Positions 16,141 through 24,661 of a stretch of 44,897 nucleotides of DNA are shown here, one piece after another. Origin of the DNA: an uncultured Anaerolineales bacterium (GTDB lineage: Bacteria > Chloroflexota > Anaerolineae > Anaerolineales > Villigracilaceae); assembly GCA_949319575.1 (NCBI GenBank), contig CASGHD010000130.1, positions 1 through 44,897 on the forward strand, written 5' to 3'. The position numbers and the translations under genes are program-made. The first letter of the stretch is position 1; each line of letters opens with the position of its first letter. A model generated the notes under the pieces. The model saw nothing but the letters and a program-made list of their open reading frames with translations, did not search any database and had not been told where the DNA came from.

Positions 16141-18099
16141 TTACTCCTTCTCTTCCTTGTAAACTTGATAAGGCACATCGGTCACGATCACGTCATGTTT
16201 TGATAATAATTCCTGCCGCAGAAGGTCCGCAGTGCGCATGTGCAACGCGGTATGCCAGCGTTTCGATGGGATGAACTCGGGGACGACCACGGTGATGGTC
16301 TCGTTCGCCTGGCGTCGGTCCAAAATGTCCTCGATGTAATCCAGCAGGGGTTCGATGAAAAGCCGAAAAGGAGAATCGAGGATGACCAGCCTTGTCCCTT
16401 CGCCCCAGTTTTTCCATTTCTTTTGCACCTTTTCGGTCTCTGCCTGATCAATCGAAACATGGATGGCGGTCACATCGTCGGAGAGCAACTTTGCGTATCG
16501 CAGGGCTTCCAGGGTCCCTTGATGGACACTGCTCACCGGCAGGATCACGCGATGGCGCGACTGGCGTTGCGGCAGACCGCCAAACTTATCAAGGGAAAGA
16601 TATTTTGCTAAATCTTTGTAATGGCGATGGATGGTAAAGAATATTGCCACCAACAAGGGGATGAGAATCAATACGATCCACGCCCCCTCGCGGAATTTGG
16701 TCACGGCAAATACGATCATCACGACGGCTGTGCAAACTGCGCCGAATCCGTTAATGAACATTTTATGTCGCCAGCCCGCCTCATACTTGAGCGTCGAACC
16801 TTGTTCAACGATCTCTTCGCCTTCTTTTAATCGTCCAATCTTCCACCAGCGCCTCGCCATGCCAGATTGCGACAAGGTGAACGAGAGGAACACGCCGATG
16901 GCATAGAGCGGAATGAGCAAGGTAACGCTGGCTTTGAATAGGATGATCAGAATGGATGCGATCACCGATAGCGTGATGATGCCGTTCGAGTACACCAGGC
17001 GGCTCCCGCGAAACGTGAGTTGGCGCGGCAAAAACCCGTCGCCGGCGGCGAGCGCGCTCAAACGCGGAAAATCGGCAAACGCCGTGTTTGCCGCCATCAG
17101 CAGGATCACGGTCGTAGCCGCCATTGTCCCAAGATACATCAGCCCGCGCCCGCCATAGATCGTGCGCGTAAGTTGGGAGATGATCGTTTCTTCTTCCGAG
17201 AATACGCCGCCGATCTGCCCGGTGAGAAAGGAAATGCTGAGGAAAAGCGCGCCCAGGATGATGGACATCCAGATCAAGGTGATGCCCGCGTTTCGACTGC
17301 GAGGCTCCTTGAATGCGGTAATGCCGTTCGAGATGGCTTCCACCCCGGTGAGCGCGGTCGTGCCGTTGGCGAACGCATGCAACAATAGGAAAGCGGTGAC
17401 CGGCGCCAGCGTGTTCATCAGGTGGACTTCGGGAGGGTCGGTCACGGTTCCCAGTGAGCCGTTGAAATAACGGAATAATCCCATCGCCGTTGTGATCAAC
17501 ATCATGACGATGAAGAAATAGGTTGGAATGGCGAATGCCGCGCCCGATTCTTTCACCCCTCGCAAGTTGACGAGCATAACGATGAACACTGCCGCCACGC
17601 CCAACTCGACGCGATGAGCATCCAACGCCGGGTATGCCGAAACAATCTGCGCCACACCCGAGGAGATGGACACTGCAACGGTCAAAATGTAATCCATCAG
17701 AAGCGCCGCCCCCGCAACTTGCGCCGCCGATTCACCCAGGTTATCCCTCGAGACGATATACGCGCCGCCACCGCTAGGGTAGGCGTGGATCGTCTGCTCG
17801 TAGGAGATCGTGACGATCAGCAATAAAATGACAATGGCAATGGAAATTGGGAAGACAAATGAAAGCGCGACCGCGCCAGCCACCGTCAGCACGCCCAGGA
17901 TTTCCTGCGTGGCGTAGGCGGTGGAAGACAACGCATCCGATGCGAAAACCGCCAGCCCCACGCGCTTTCCGATGGTTTGGTGGGGCGCGTCGGCTGTGGA
18001 TAACGGTCTTCCAATGAACCAATGACTTAGGGAACGCGGCGGCTGGTAGTCGCTTTGCCGCCTCAGAATTTCAGTTTGATCTTTTTCCGGGGTTAACAT
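16141..18099 (-). CDS. kimA: KimA-type potassium importer, APC superfamily (downstream copy)
   Basis: 652 residues. The first 450 or so form about 12 membrane helices with KimA/YdaO hallmarks: FASDALSSTAYATQEIL, HAYPSGGGAYIVSRDNLG, DYILTVAVSISSG, TGVEAISNGITAFKEPRS, AANTAFADFPRLSALAAGDGFLPRQ and YAIGVFLSFTLSQSGM. The C-terminal 180 residues form the soluble USP-like domain (HRVILPVSSVHQGTLEALRYAKLL; VVVPEFIPSKRWH). In B. subtilis KimA is a proton-coupled K+ importer inhibited by c-di-AMP, an inferred role here. Six bases before trkA. Confidence 0.88.
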   Translation of the reverse strand: MLTPEKDQTEILRRQSDYQPPRSLSHWFIGRPLSTADAPHQTIGKRVGLAVFASDALSSTAYATQEILGVLTVAGAVALSFVFPISIAIVILLLIVTISYEQTIHAYPSGGGAYIVSRDNLGESAAQVAGAALLMDYILTVAVSISSGVAQIVSAYPALDAHRVELGVAAVFIVMLVNLRGVKESGAAFAIPTYFFIVMMLITTAMGLFRYFNGSLGTVTDPPEVHLMNTLAPVTAFLLLHAFANGTTALTGVEAISNGITAFKEPRSRNAGITLIWMSIILGALFLSISFLTGQIGGVFSEEETIISQLTRTIYGGRGLMYLGTMAATTVILLMAANTAFADFPRLSALAAGDGFLPRQLTFRGSRLVYSNGIITLSVIASILIILFKASVTLLIPLYAIGVFLSFTLSQSGMARRWWKIGRLKEGEEIVEQGSTLKYEAGWRHKMFINGFGAVCTAVVMIVFAVTKFREGAWIVLILIPLLVAIFFTIHRHYKDLAKYLSLDKFGGLPQRQSRHRVILPVSSVHQGTLEALRYAKLLSDDVTAIHVSIDQAETEKVQKKWKNWGEGTRLVILDSPFRLFIEPLLDYIEDILDRRQANETITVVVPEFIPSKRWHTALHMRTADLLRQELLSKHDVIVTDVPYQVYKEEKE

Positions 18100-18149
18100 G
18101 TGTTTCTCTTATTTACTAAAGACGCCCCACTTCAGGAGGAGCGGCGGTG

Positions 18150-18179
18150 ATTATAGTCTAAATCAACAAACGCGTTGAA
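18150..18179 (-). promoter_or_regulatory. Promoter of the downstream KimA-type gene
   Basis: Minus strand TTCAAC (18174-18179), 18-bp spacer, TATAAT (18150-18155), predicting a leader of about 45 nt. No clear Shine-Dalgarno before ATG 18099. Confidence 0.45.
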
Positions 18180-18194
18180 TGACTATGGGACGGG

Positions 18195-18286
18195 TCTCTG
18201 GGAATTGCCGTGATTGTTACGCCAGCAGTTGCACTGCTGGCGGGCGGCAGTGCAACTGCCGCCGGAACTGGCGGTTCATCACGGCA
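18195..18286. repeat. Nested palindromic element upstream of kimA (full copy)
   Basis: 18195-18243 is identical over 49 bp to 20332-20380. The element is palindromic at several levels: outer arms TGCCGTGAT / ATCACGGCA (18206-18214, 18278-18286), a 13-bp central pair (18225-18237, 18247-18259), and two exclusive small hairpins. It ends 40 bp upstream of the -10 box. Confidence 0.75.
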
Positions 18287-18299
18287 GCTCTTAAAGACT

Positions 18300-20249
18300 C
18301 TATGGGATTTGGTAGGGGACTTCGGTGATGACCACGCCGGGGGTTTCGAGCAGTTCGCGGCGAAGCAATTCGGCGGTTTGCATGTGGAGCGCGTTATGGA
18401 GTTTGGTTTCAGCCACGAAGTGAGGGACAACGATGGTGATGGTTTCGTTGGGCTGGCGGCTGGCTAAAATCTCGTTGACATAACTCAGCAATGGTTCCAC
18501 GAAGAGGCGGTACGGCGAATCAAGGATGACGAGGCGCGTGCCGCGTCCCCACTTCGCCCATTTGCGCTGTGCCTTTTCTGTATCTTCGGGTTCCAAGGAA
18601 ACGTGCACGGCGGTCACATCGTCTGATAACATGCGCGCATACCGAAGCGCCGCGAGCGTGCCGCGATGCACGCCGCTGATCGGCACGATCACGCGATGAC
18701 GCGCGTTGTAGGGCGGCGGCTCGCCGTAATTTTCGAGCGAGAGGCGGCTCGCCATGTTGGCGTAGTGACGGTGAATCCACAGGAAGACGCCGATCAAAAT
18801 GGGGGTGAGAATTAATACGATCCATGCCCCATCGTGGAACTTTGTTACGGCAAATACGCCGACCACCAGCGCGGTGCAGAGCGCGCCCAGCGCGTTGCTG
18901 ATCATCTTGACGAGCCATCTTTTGTCGTAATGCAAAGGATGCGCGACGGTATGGTCTTGAGGTTGGATGTTCGTATTCAATTTTCCTGAACGCCACCAGC
19001 GTCGGGTCATCCCTGCCTGCGCCAGCGTGAACGATAGAAAAACGCCGATGGCGTAGAGTGGAATGAGGCGCGTCACGCTTGCCTGAAAGATGACAATGAG
19101 AATGGATGCCGCCGCCCCGAGCGCGAAAATCCCGTAGGAGTAAACAAGGCGGCTTCCGCGATAGGTCAGTTGGCGCGGCATAAACCCGTCGCCGGCGAGC
19201 AGGGCGCTTAATCGCGGAAAACCGGCAAAAGCGGTATTCGCGGCAAGGATCAGAATGACGGTTGTTCCTAAAATCGCGCCTAAATAAAGAATCCCCTGTC
19301 CATTAAAGATCGTCCGCGCAAGTTGTGAGATGACGGTTTCCGTTTCAGACGGCACGGCTTGGATTTCTCGCGTGAGGTAGGAAATGCCGATAAAAAGAAC
19401 GCCCAGTATGCAAGCCATCCAGATCAACGTGATGCCGGCGTTTCGACTGCGCGGTTCTTTGAAAGCCGTAATGCCGTTCGAGATGGCTTCCACGCCGGTC
19501 ATGGCGGTAGTGCCGCTTGAAAAAGCATGAAGCAATAAAAACAGGCTGATGCCGGTAAGTTCGTCTACATGTTCGATCTCCGGCGGGTTAATCACCGTTC
19601 CCAGCGAACCGGTCACGATACGGAAAAGCCCGATCCCGATCATGAACAACATCATCGCGATGAAGAAATAACTTGGGATGGCAAACGCCGCGCCTGATTC
19701 TCTCACGCCGCGCAAGTTGATTACCATAATGAGAGCGACAAAGAACATCGCCATGGCAACTCGATACTCGTACCATTGCGGGTATGCCGAAACGATCTGC
19801 GCCACGCCGGAAGAAATAGAAACAGAAACGGTCAGGATGTAATCGGTCAGCAACGCCGCCGCGGCAACCAGCGCCGGGATCTTTCCAAGATTATCCGACG
19901 CGACGATGTACGCCCCGCCGCCACCGGGGTAGGCATGGATGATCTGCTCGTAGGAAAGCACCACAATGGCGAGCAAGGCGACGATGACAATGGAAATGGG
20001 AAAAACATAACCGAAGGCGAGCGTTCCCGCGCCGGCAAGAATCACCAGAACTTCCTGCGTGGCATAGGCGGTGGAAGATAACGCGTCTGCCGCAAAGACC
20101 GCCAGCCCCACGCTTTTACCAATGGTTTCGTGCGCCGCGTCGGCTGTGGAGAGGGGACGCCCTAACAAATAATGACTGAGGCTTGAAGTGGGGTGTTTCG
20201 CCGTTCGGCGAATGAACTGGGTGGATGGCGTATTTTTTTGAGGGCTCAT
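18300..20249 (-). CDS. kimA: KimA-type potassium importer, APC superfamily (upstream copy)
   Basis: 649 residues, paralogue of the downstream copy across its full length. The same hallmarks are present: FAADALSSTAYATQEVL, HAYPGGGGAYIVASDNLG, TGVEAISNGITAFKEPRS, AANTAFAGFPRLSALLAGDG and a C-terminal cytoplasmic domain with HRVIVPISGVHRGTLAALRYARML. Loop sequences and the region joining the two domains differ most. The protein ends in VPYQIP, without the charged KEEKE tail of the other copy. It precedes the second copy by 200 bases that include a promoter, so each copy can be expressed separately. Confidence 0.88.
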   Translation of the reverse strand: MSPQKNTPSTQFIRRTAKHPTSSLSHYLLGRPLSTADAAHETIGKSVGLAVFAADALSSTAYATQEVLVILAGAGTLAFGYVFPISIVIVALLAIVVLSYEQIIHAYPGGGGAYIVASDNLGKIPALVAAAALLTDYILTVSVSISSGVAQIVSAYPQWYEYRVAMAMFFVALIMVINLRGVRESGAAFAIPSYFFIAMMLFMIGIGLFRIVTGSLGTVINPPEIEHVDELTGISLFLLLHAFSSGTTAMTGVEAISNGITAFKEPRSRNAGITLIWMACILGVLFIGISYLTREIQAVPSETETVISQLARTIFNGQGILYLGAILGTTVILILAANTAFAGFPRLSALLAGDGFMPRQLTYRGSRLVYSYGIFALGAAASILIVIFQASVTRLIPLYAIGVFLSFTLAQAGMTRRWWRSGKLNTNIQPQDHTVAHPLHYDKRWLVKMISNALGALCTALVVGVFAVTKFHDGAWIVLILTPILIGVFLWIHRHYANMASRLSLENYGEPPPYNARHRVIVPISGVHRGTLAALRYARMLSDDVTAVHVSLEPEDTEKAQRKWAKWGRGTRLVILDSPYRLFVEPLLSYVNEILASRQPNETITIVVPHFVAETKLHNALHMQTAELLRRELLETPGVVITEVPYQIP

Positions 20250-20288
20250 GGTTGCAAAAATAATCCCCGCGCAAAGGCGAGGGTTTGC

Positions 20289-20294
20289 ATTATA
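20289..20294 (-). promoter_or_regulatory. -10 element of the upstream KimA-type gene
   Basis: TATAAT on the minus strand, 39 bases before ATG 20249; no convincing -35. The shared 49-bp element ends 38 bp upstream of it, nearly the same distance as at the other copy (40 bp). Confidence 0.45.
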
Positions 20295-20331
20295 CGTCTG
20301 TTTTACGAATCCGCGTTACGCTGTTAATGGC

Positions 20332-20380
20332 TCTCTGGGAATTGCCGTGATTGTTACGCCAGCAGTTGCACTGCTGGCGG
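20332..20380. repeat. 49-bp element upstream of kimA (half copy)
   Basis: Identical to 18195-18243 at every position, including the hairpin GCCAGCAG-TTGCA-CTGCTGGC. The right half of the palindrome found in the other copy is missing here. Confidence 0.8.
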
Positions 20381-20384
20381 AAAA

Positions 20385-20462
20385 CCCTAACCCCGGAGTC
20401 ACGGAAACACGGAGAAAAGCAATTAAAAAAATTCCGCGACTCGGTCTCTCCGTGGTTTAGTC
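20385..20462. repeat. Dispersed imperfect palindrome, copy C
   Basis: GAGTCACGGAAACACGGAG on the left and GACTCGGTCTCTCCGTGG on the right around AT-rich DNA. Related to copies near 10655, 14638, 24546 and 26252. It fills most of the space between the sensor kinase stop and the KimA upstream element. Confidence 0.5.
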
Positions 20463-20498
20463 TGTTGGGCTATCTACCACCTTTGAGCGCTCCTTATG

Positions 20499-23400
20499 TC
20501 AGGGAATCTGCAAAAAGAAAATGCTTCCCTTCCCCAGTTCGCTTTCCACCCATGCTTTTCCGCCGTGTCTCTCCGCGATGGATTTGACAATGGCAAGCCC
20601 CAGCCCGGTGCCGCGTTGCATCAACGCGTCGCGATTGGTGCCGCGATAGAACTTTTCGAACAGGCGTTTGCGGTCCTCCTCCGAAATGCCAATGCCGCTG
20701 TCTTGCACGGCAAAGATCAACGAACCGTTGGGTTGCGGGTCCAACTGGACAGAGACCGTGCCTCCGTTGGGAGTGTACTTGATCGCGTTTTCGACAAGGT
20801 TATATAACGCCTGATGAAGCAATGCCTGATCCGCTTCGATGGCGTGAGGCAGGTCGCGCGGAAGCTCCAACTCCAGAGAAATACTCTTCTGCTTGGCTTG
20901 TGCTTGCAATTCGCCGGTCACTCGTTCGAGGATATCAAGCACGGGAATGGTCTCCACTTGCAACCCCACCCCGAACTCGATGCGCCCAAGGTCCAGCAGG
21001 TTATTGACCAGTTTCGCCATATTGTCCACGCCTTGCACGATCATATGCGAGTAATTTTTCTGCTGGTCGTTCAATGAGCCAGCCATTTCGAGCATGGTGG
21101 CATAGCCGCGCATCAGCGTGAGCGGCGAACGCAGATCATGACTCACCGTCGCGACAAAATCCGATTTGAGCTGGTCGATCTCCTTGAGTTGCGTCACATC
21201 GCGCAAGACGCACACGCGCCCCGTGATCTTCTCGTCGGCGATCATGGGCGAGGTCATGGCAAGATAGGTTCTTCCATCGGGCATGGCGATCTCCGCCGAA
21301 AGTTGTTCGGTAGAGGATGCGCGCAGGATATCGTTCAACGCTTTCACCTGGATCGTCTTTTCAGTATCCGCGCGTTCACCAGGACGGATGCTGACGCCTA
21401 AAGCCTGACCGGCAGCCGGGTTCGCCAAAATGAGGCGGTTCGCGGCATCTGTGACGAGGATCGGGTCCGGCGTGGAATTGAGGATTGCCTCCAACTGACG
21501 CCGGCTGGTTTCCACCGTCATGAAGAGGCGGATCTTCGCCACCGCCAGCGCCGCCTGACTCGCCAGCGTGGACGTGAATTTCAAATCCGATTCGGTGAAG
21601 ATGTGCTGTTTATCGTACGCCGCCCAGAGCGTTCCATAGTATCGGTTTTCATGGCGCAACGCCAGCGCGATCAGCGATTCAGGGCGCGGCAGATTTGGGT
21701 CGATGAGCAGGATGCGATTTCCTGCCACCGTTGCCATCACCACCCGTTCCTGGGTTTCGGTCAGCCCCACCACCTGGTGATCGAGATGCATGTACACATC
21801 CTGCTCGACCCCATCGGCAAAGCGGAACGGCGTATCGGGTGGGAGAAAATCTCGACTCAAAATAATGCGGGCAGAGGTGGCGCCGCTTGCCACAATGGCT
21901 TCAAGCACCGGGGGCAATGCCTCGCCCAGCGTGAGGCTCGCCGCCGCCCCCCGGCTGACAACCAGCAGGCGGTTGAGTTCCTCCATGCGGGCTTGCAGGC
22001 TGGCGCGCATATGCTCGAAGGCGTTGCGCAGATCGCTGAGTTCGTCTTCGCCCGAGGCGGCAAGCGGACGGTCTAATTTCCCGGTGGAGATATATTTCGC
22101 TTCGGCGGCAAGGTCTTGCAGAGATACGGTCACCGTGCGCAGGCTGACGCTCAACGCGATGAGGGCAATGACGCCGAGCAGGAGGATCATCAATGCGATG
22201 GGCAGGGCAATGTCGAGCGCGATCTGTTGCGCCTGTCGCGCGGGCACGGCGACCACCACAGACCAGGGGTAACCGAACACGGGCTGGTAGTACACCAACT
22301 GCCGCGCGCCATTGGGCGAGGTTTCATCGAAAAACGTTGGCGAGTCTTTGCGCTCACCGGGATACTGGGAAAAGATCAAGTCGGCTTGCGAGTGATGAAG
22401 GATGGTCCCGTGTTCATCAAGCAGGATGCCCGAGCCGTTCAATTCGCTCATGCCGTTGAGTGTGAGCGTCAGTGAGCGAAGCATGGGGTTGGTGTTGAGG
22501 TCGGCGCGGGCAATGAGGGCGCGGGTGGTGTTGGGGATGCCGGCGATGAAAGTGATGCGGGCGGGTCCGCCGGGGTCGGAGGGAGGAATCGCAAGTTGTT
22601 GATTCAGAATTCCCTGCGAAAGAAGCGGGAGCGCGGCAGTTTCCCCATCGGTCAGTTGAAAGGCTGGTTCCGCCGGGTAACTCGTCACCGGCTGGTTCGT
22701 AGAAATATCCACAATGGCAAGTTGGTTGAAGAACGCCACCGATTGAATATGTTCAGCCAGAACCGCTTGTAATTCACCGTTGCTCACTTGCGCGAGGCGC
22801 GGGTCGGTTGCGATTTGCGAGGAGAGGCTTTGCCCCGATTCTAAAAATTGCGGAATGGCTTGCGCGCTCAATTGCGCCGCGCTGGCAAGCCGGTCTTCGA
22901 GCAGTTTGCGCGCGGCGGAGCCTGCCACCACCCACGCGCCGACGAGGAGCAGGATGAGCAAGGTGGAGATGATGGCGCCCGCGCCGGAAACAAATCGCGT
23001 CTCGATGCTTTTTTCAGCGGGCGAAGGTTGCAAGGCTCCGCGCCCGCCCCATAGCCTTGGAAACACTGTGGAGATGACCTGCGCGGCGAACCCTGCAATG
23101 AGCATTTCGATGCCGAAAGCAAAACTTGCCGCGCCGAGGTTGCTGAAGGCGTAATCGAGTCGCTCCGCCGGCGATGCCGATACGGTAGTGACCGCGCTGA
23201 CGATGAACAACAGCGCATGGATCAAGGTGAGGAATACCACGTTGAACAATGGCTGTCGGAGCAGGTTGTAAAGCGGAGTGCGATACCGCTGGCGCGTGTC
23301 TACGGCAAATACCGCGCCGAGGATTCCAAATTCAACAATGGAAAAAATAGAATGCGTATCCCACACGCCGCGCAAGAGTCCGCCGAACATGCCGAGAGCC

Positions 23401-23738
23401 GCTCCCGCAAACGGACCGAACAAGCCGCCTGCCAAAGTCCATGGAATGGCGGAGAAGATCATCACGGTGGAGCCGGGCGCCTGAGCCGGGATGCCGGGCA
23501 CAGGTAACGCCCCGCCTGAGGAAAATTCCAAACCGAGGAATAATGTGGCGATAGGCGTAAAAAGCGCTAACGCGATCAATACCCACGTGTTGCGTTGCGA
23601 AATCGTTGAGTGATACTTGCGCCAATTTGATAGGAGAAAGGCGAGCAGTCCTGCCAGCCCAACCCAGATCAGCCACCCAGCCAGCGAGGGCGTGTCGATG
23701 TATGCCAGGCGCGTTAGCAATGTCGCGATGAACTGCAT
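20499..23738 (-). CDS. Large multidomain sensor histidine kinase
   Basis: 1079 residues. The first 240 or so residues form several membrane helices; then a further helix (about 250-272), an extracytoplasmic Cache-like sensor (about 275-505), another helix, HAMP (about 535-590), GAF (about 590-745) and PAS (about 748-855, starting QLEAILNSTPDPILVTD). HisKA follows with the phosphorylated His in VSHDLRSP (about 865), then HATPase with NLVENAIKYTPNGG (about 981), DSGIGISEEDRKRLFEKFYRG and GTGLGLAIVKS (about 1044). Ends at FFLQIP, no receiver domain. No response regulator gene is near. TATAAT is six bases before ATG 23738 with no Shine-Dalgarno. It could control the neighbouring potassium genes, but only position suggests this. 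Confidence 0.9.
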   Translation of the reverse strand: MQFIATLLTRLAYIDTPSLAGWLIWVGLAGLLAFLLSNWRKYHSTISQRNTWVLIALALFTPIATLFLGLEFSSGGALPVPGIPAQAPGSTVMIFSAIPWTLAGGLFGPFAGAALGMFGGLLRGVWDTHSIFSIVEFGILGAVFAVDTRQRYRTPLYNLLRQPLFNVVFLTLIHALLFIVSAVTTVSASPAERLDYAFSNLGAASFAFGIEMLIAGFAAQVISTVFPRLWGGRGALQPSPAEKSIETRFVSGAGAIISTLLILLLVGAWVVAGSAARKLLEDRLASAAQLSAQAIPQFLESGQSLSSQIATDPRLAQVSNGELQAVLAEHIQSVAFFNQLAIVDISTNQPVTSYPAEPAFQLTDGETAALPLLSQGILNQQLAIPPSDPGGPARITFIAGIPNTTRALIARADLNTNPMLRSLTLTLNGMSELNGSGILLDEHGTILHHSQADLIFSQYPGERKDSPTFFDETSPNGARQLVYYQPVFGYPWSVVVAVPARQAQQIALDIALPIALMILLLGVIALIALSVSLRTVTVSLQDLAAEAKYISTGKLDRPLAASGEDELSDLRNAFEHMRASLQARMEELNRLLVVSRGAAASLTLGEALPPVLEAIVASGATSARIILSRDFLPPDTPFRFADGVEQDVYMHLDHQVVGLTETQERVVMATVAGNRILLIDPNLPRPESLIALALRHENRYYGTLWAAYDKQHIFTESDLKFTSTLASQAALAVAKIRLFMTVETSRRQLEAILNSTPDPILVTDAANRLILANPAAGQALGVSIRPGERADTEKTIQVKALNDILRASSTEQLSAEIAMPDGRTYLAMTSPMIADEKITGRVCVLRDVTQLKEIDQLKSDFVATVSHDLRSPLTLMRGYATMLEMAGSLNDQQKNYSHMIVQGVDNMAKLVNNLLDLGRIEFGVGLQVETIPVLDILERVTGELQAQAKQKSISLELELPRDLPHAIEADQALLHQALYNLVENAIKYTPNGGTVSVQLDPQPNGSLIFAVQDSGIGISEEDRKRLFEKFYRGTNRDALMQRGTGLGLAIVKSIAERHGGKAWVESELGKGSIFFLQIP

Positions 23739-23744
23739 GATGGG

Positions 23745-23750
23745 ATTATA
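23745..23750 (-). promoter_or_regulatory. -10 element of the sensor kinase gene, leaderless geometry
   Basis: TATAAT on the minus strand, six bases before the ATG, the same geometry as for mobA and the PfkB kinase gene. No Shine-Dalgarno sequence. Confidence 0.5.
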
Positions 23751-23778
23751 GCGTTAATCCAACCCCTGAACAGCGATA

Positions 23779-24504
23779 TTACCCAGATGAAATGTAATCG
23801 TATTTCCCGCGATATTCTTTCGGAAGCAGACGCGCAATCTCTTCCATGATCTGACGCGTGCCTGCCCGGATCATCTCTGCCCGCGCCGCCTGCTCTTGTA
23901 TCCTGAACGGTTTCCCCACCGTGACCGTAACCGGCGCGCGCTGAAACCATTTGCGCTCAAAGATGGATATGTTTTCGGTGCCGGTCAACGCGATGGGCAC
24001 GATGAGCGCGCCAGACTTCACTGCCAGAAACGCCGCGCCTTCCGTGCCTTCTTCGAGCGCGCCGGTGAGCGATTCTCGCCCCTCGGGCGCGAGGGCGATC
24101 ATGCGTCCCGCTTGCAAACCTTCGAGCGCGGAACGAAGCGCCCTGCGGTCCGGTGAGCCGCGATGAACCCAAATGACTCCATACGCGCGACCGACAACTC
24201 CCACCCAGCCATCGTTGTGCAATTCGATCTTCCCGATCGCATCCATCGGGGCGGGAAGCGCGGCGAGGAGTACCGGCGCATCGGCATCGCCGAGGTGGTT
24301 GAACACGAGCAAGGCAGGTCCTTGCCGGGGAACGTTTTCCAATCCCGTGAAGGTTGGTCGCGTTACGACTCGCACAACGACTCGCGCCACGCCTTGAAGC
24401 AGGATGCGAAAGATACGTCGCGCAAACGTCAGCCTCGGCAGAGAGACAAGATCGGGTCGCCAGATCTCAGCAACCGGTTTGGGTTCATCTGTGAGATTGG
24501 TCAT
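23779..24504 (-). CDS. plsC: PlsC-type 1-acyl-glycerol-3-phosphate acyltransferase, paralogue 1
   Basis: 241-residue acyltransferase. Catalytic motif I is NHLGDAD (NHx4D), the substrate-binding motif is WVHRGSPDRRAL, motif III is APEGRESLTG and motif IV is VPIALTG. Family role: adds the second acyl chain to lysophosphatidic acid at the membrane. The start is ATG 24504 because the two neighbouring paralogues begin at the matching residue (short polar stretch, then KPV-E-W-P); the open frame runs 18 codons further. Third and most diverged of three tandem paralogues, separated from paralogue 2 by 157 bases holding a repeat. Confidence 0.88.
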   Translation of the reverse strand: MTNLTDEPKPVAEIWRPDLVSLPRLTFARRIFRILLQGVARVVVRVVTRPTFTGLENVPRQGPALLVFNHLGDADAPVLLAALPAPMDAIGKIELHNDGWVGVVGRAYGVIWVHRGSPDRRALRSALEGLQAGRMIALAPEGRESLTGALEEGTEGAAFLAVKSGALIVPIALTGTENISIFERKWFQRAPVTVTVGKPFRIQEQAARAEMIRAGTRQIMEEIARLLPKEYRGKYDYISSG

Positions 24505-24545
24505 TTGGGCATTCTCAAGAATGCTTGACAGAACTTTTCTTTTGT

Positions 24546-24625
24546 ACACGGAACACACGGACTACACGGATTCTTCCGTAACAAACGAAAAAATCCGTTT
24601 GATCCGTGGAATCTGTGCGCTAAAT
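24546..24625. repeat. Dispersed imperfect palindrome, copy D
   Basis: Several ACACGGA units on the left and GATCCGTGGAATCTGTG on the right. Same family as copies near 10655, 14638, 20385 and 26252. Lies between two acyltransferase genes. Confidence 0.5.
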
Positions 24626-24661
24626 TACAACCAATCATTTGTTGAGAAAGCCATGGGTTAT

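Noticed and set aside
18100-18299. A c-di-AMP (ydaO-type) riboswitch before the KimA-type genes
   Set aside because: The predicted leaders are only about 40-45 nt and the conserved element lies upstream of the -10 box, so it would not be transcribed from that promoter; riboswitch core sequences were not recognised.
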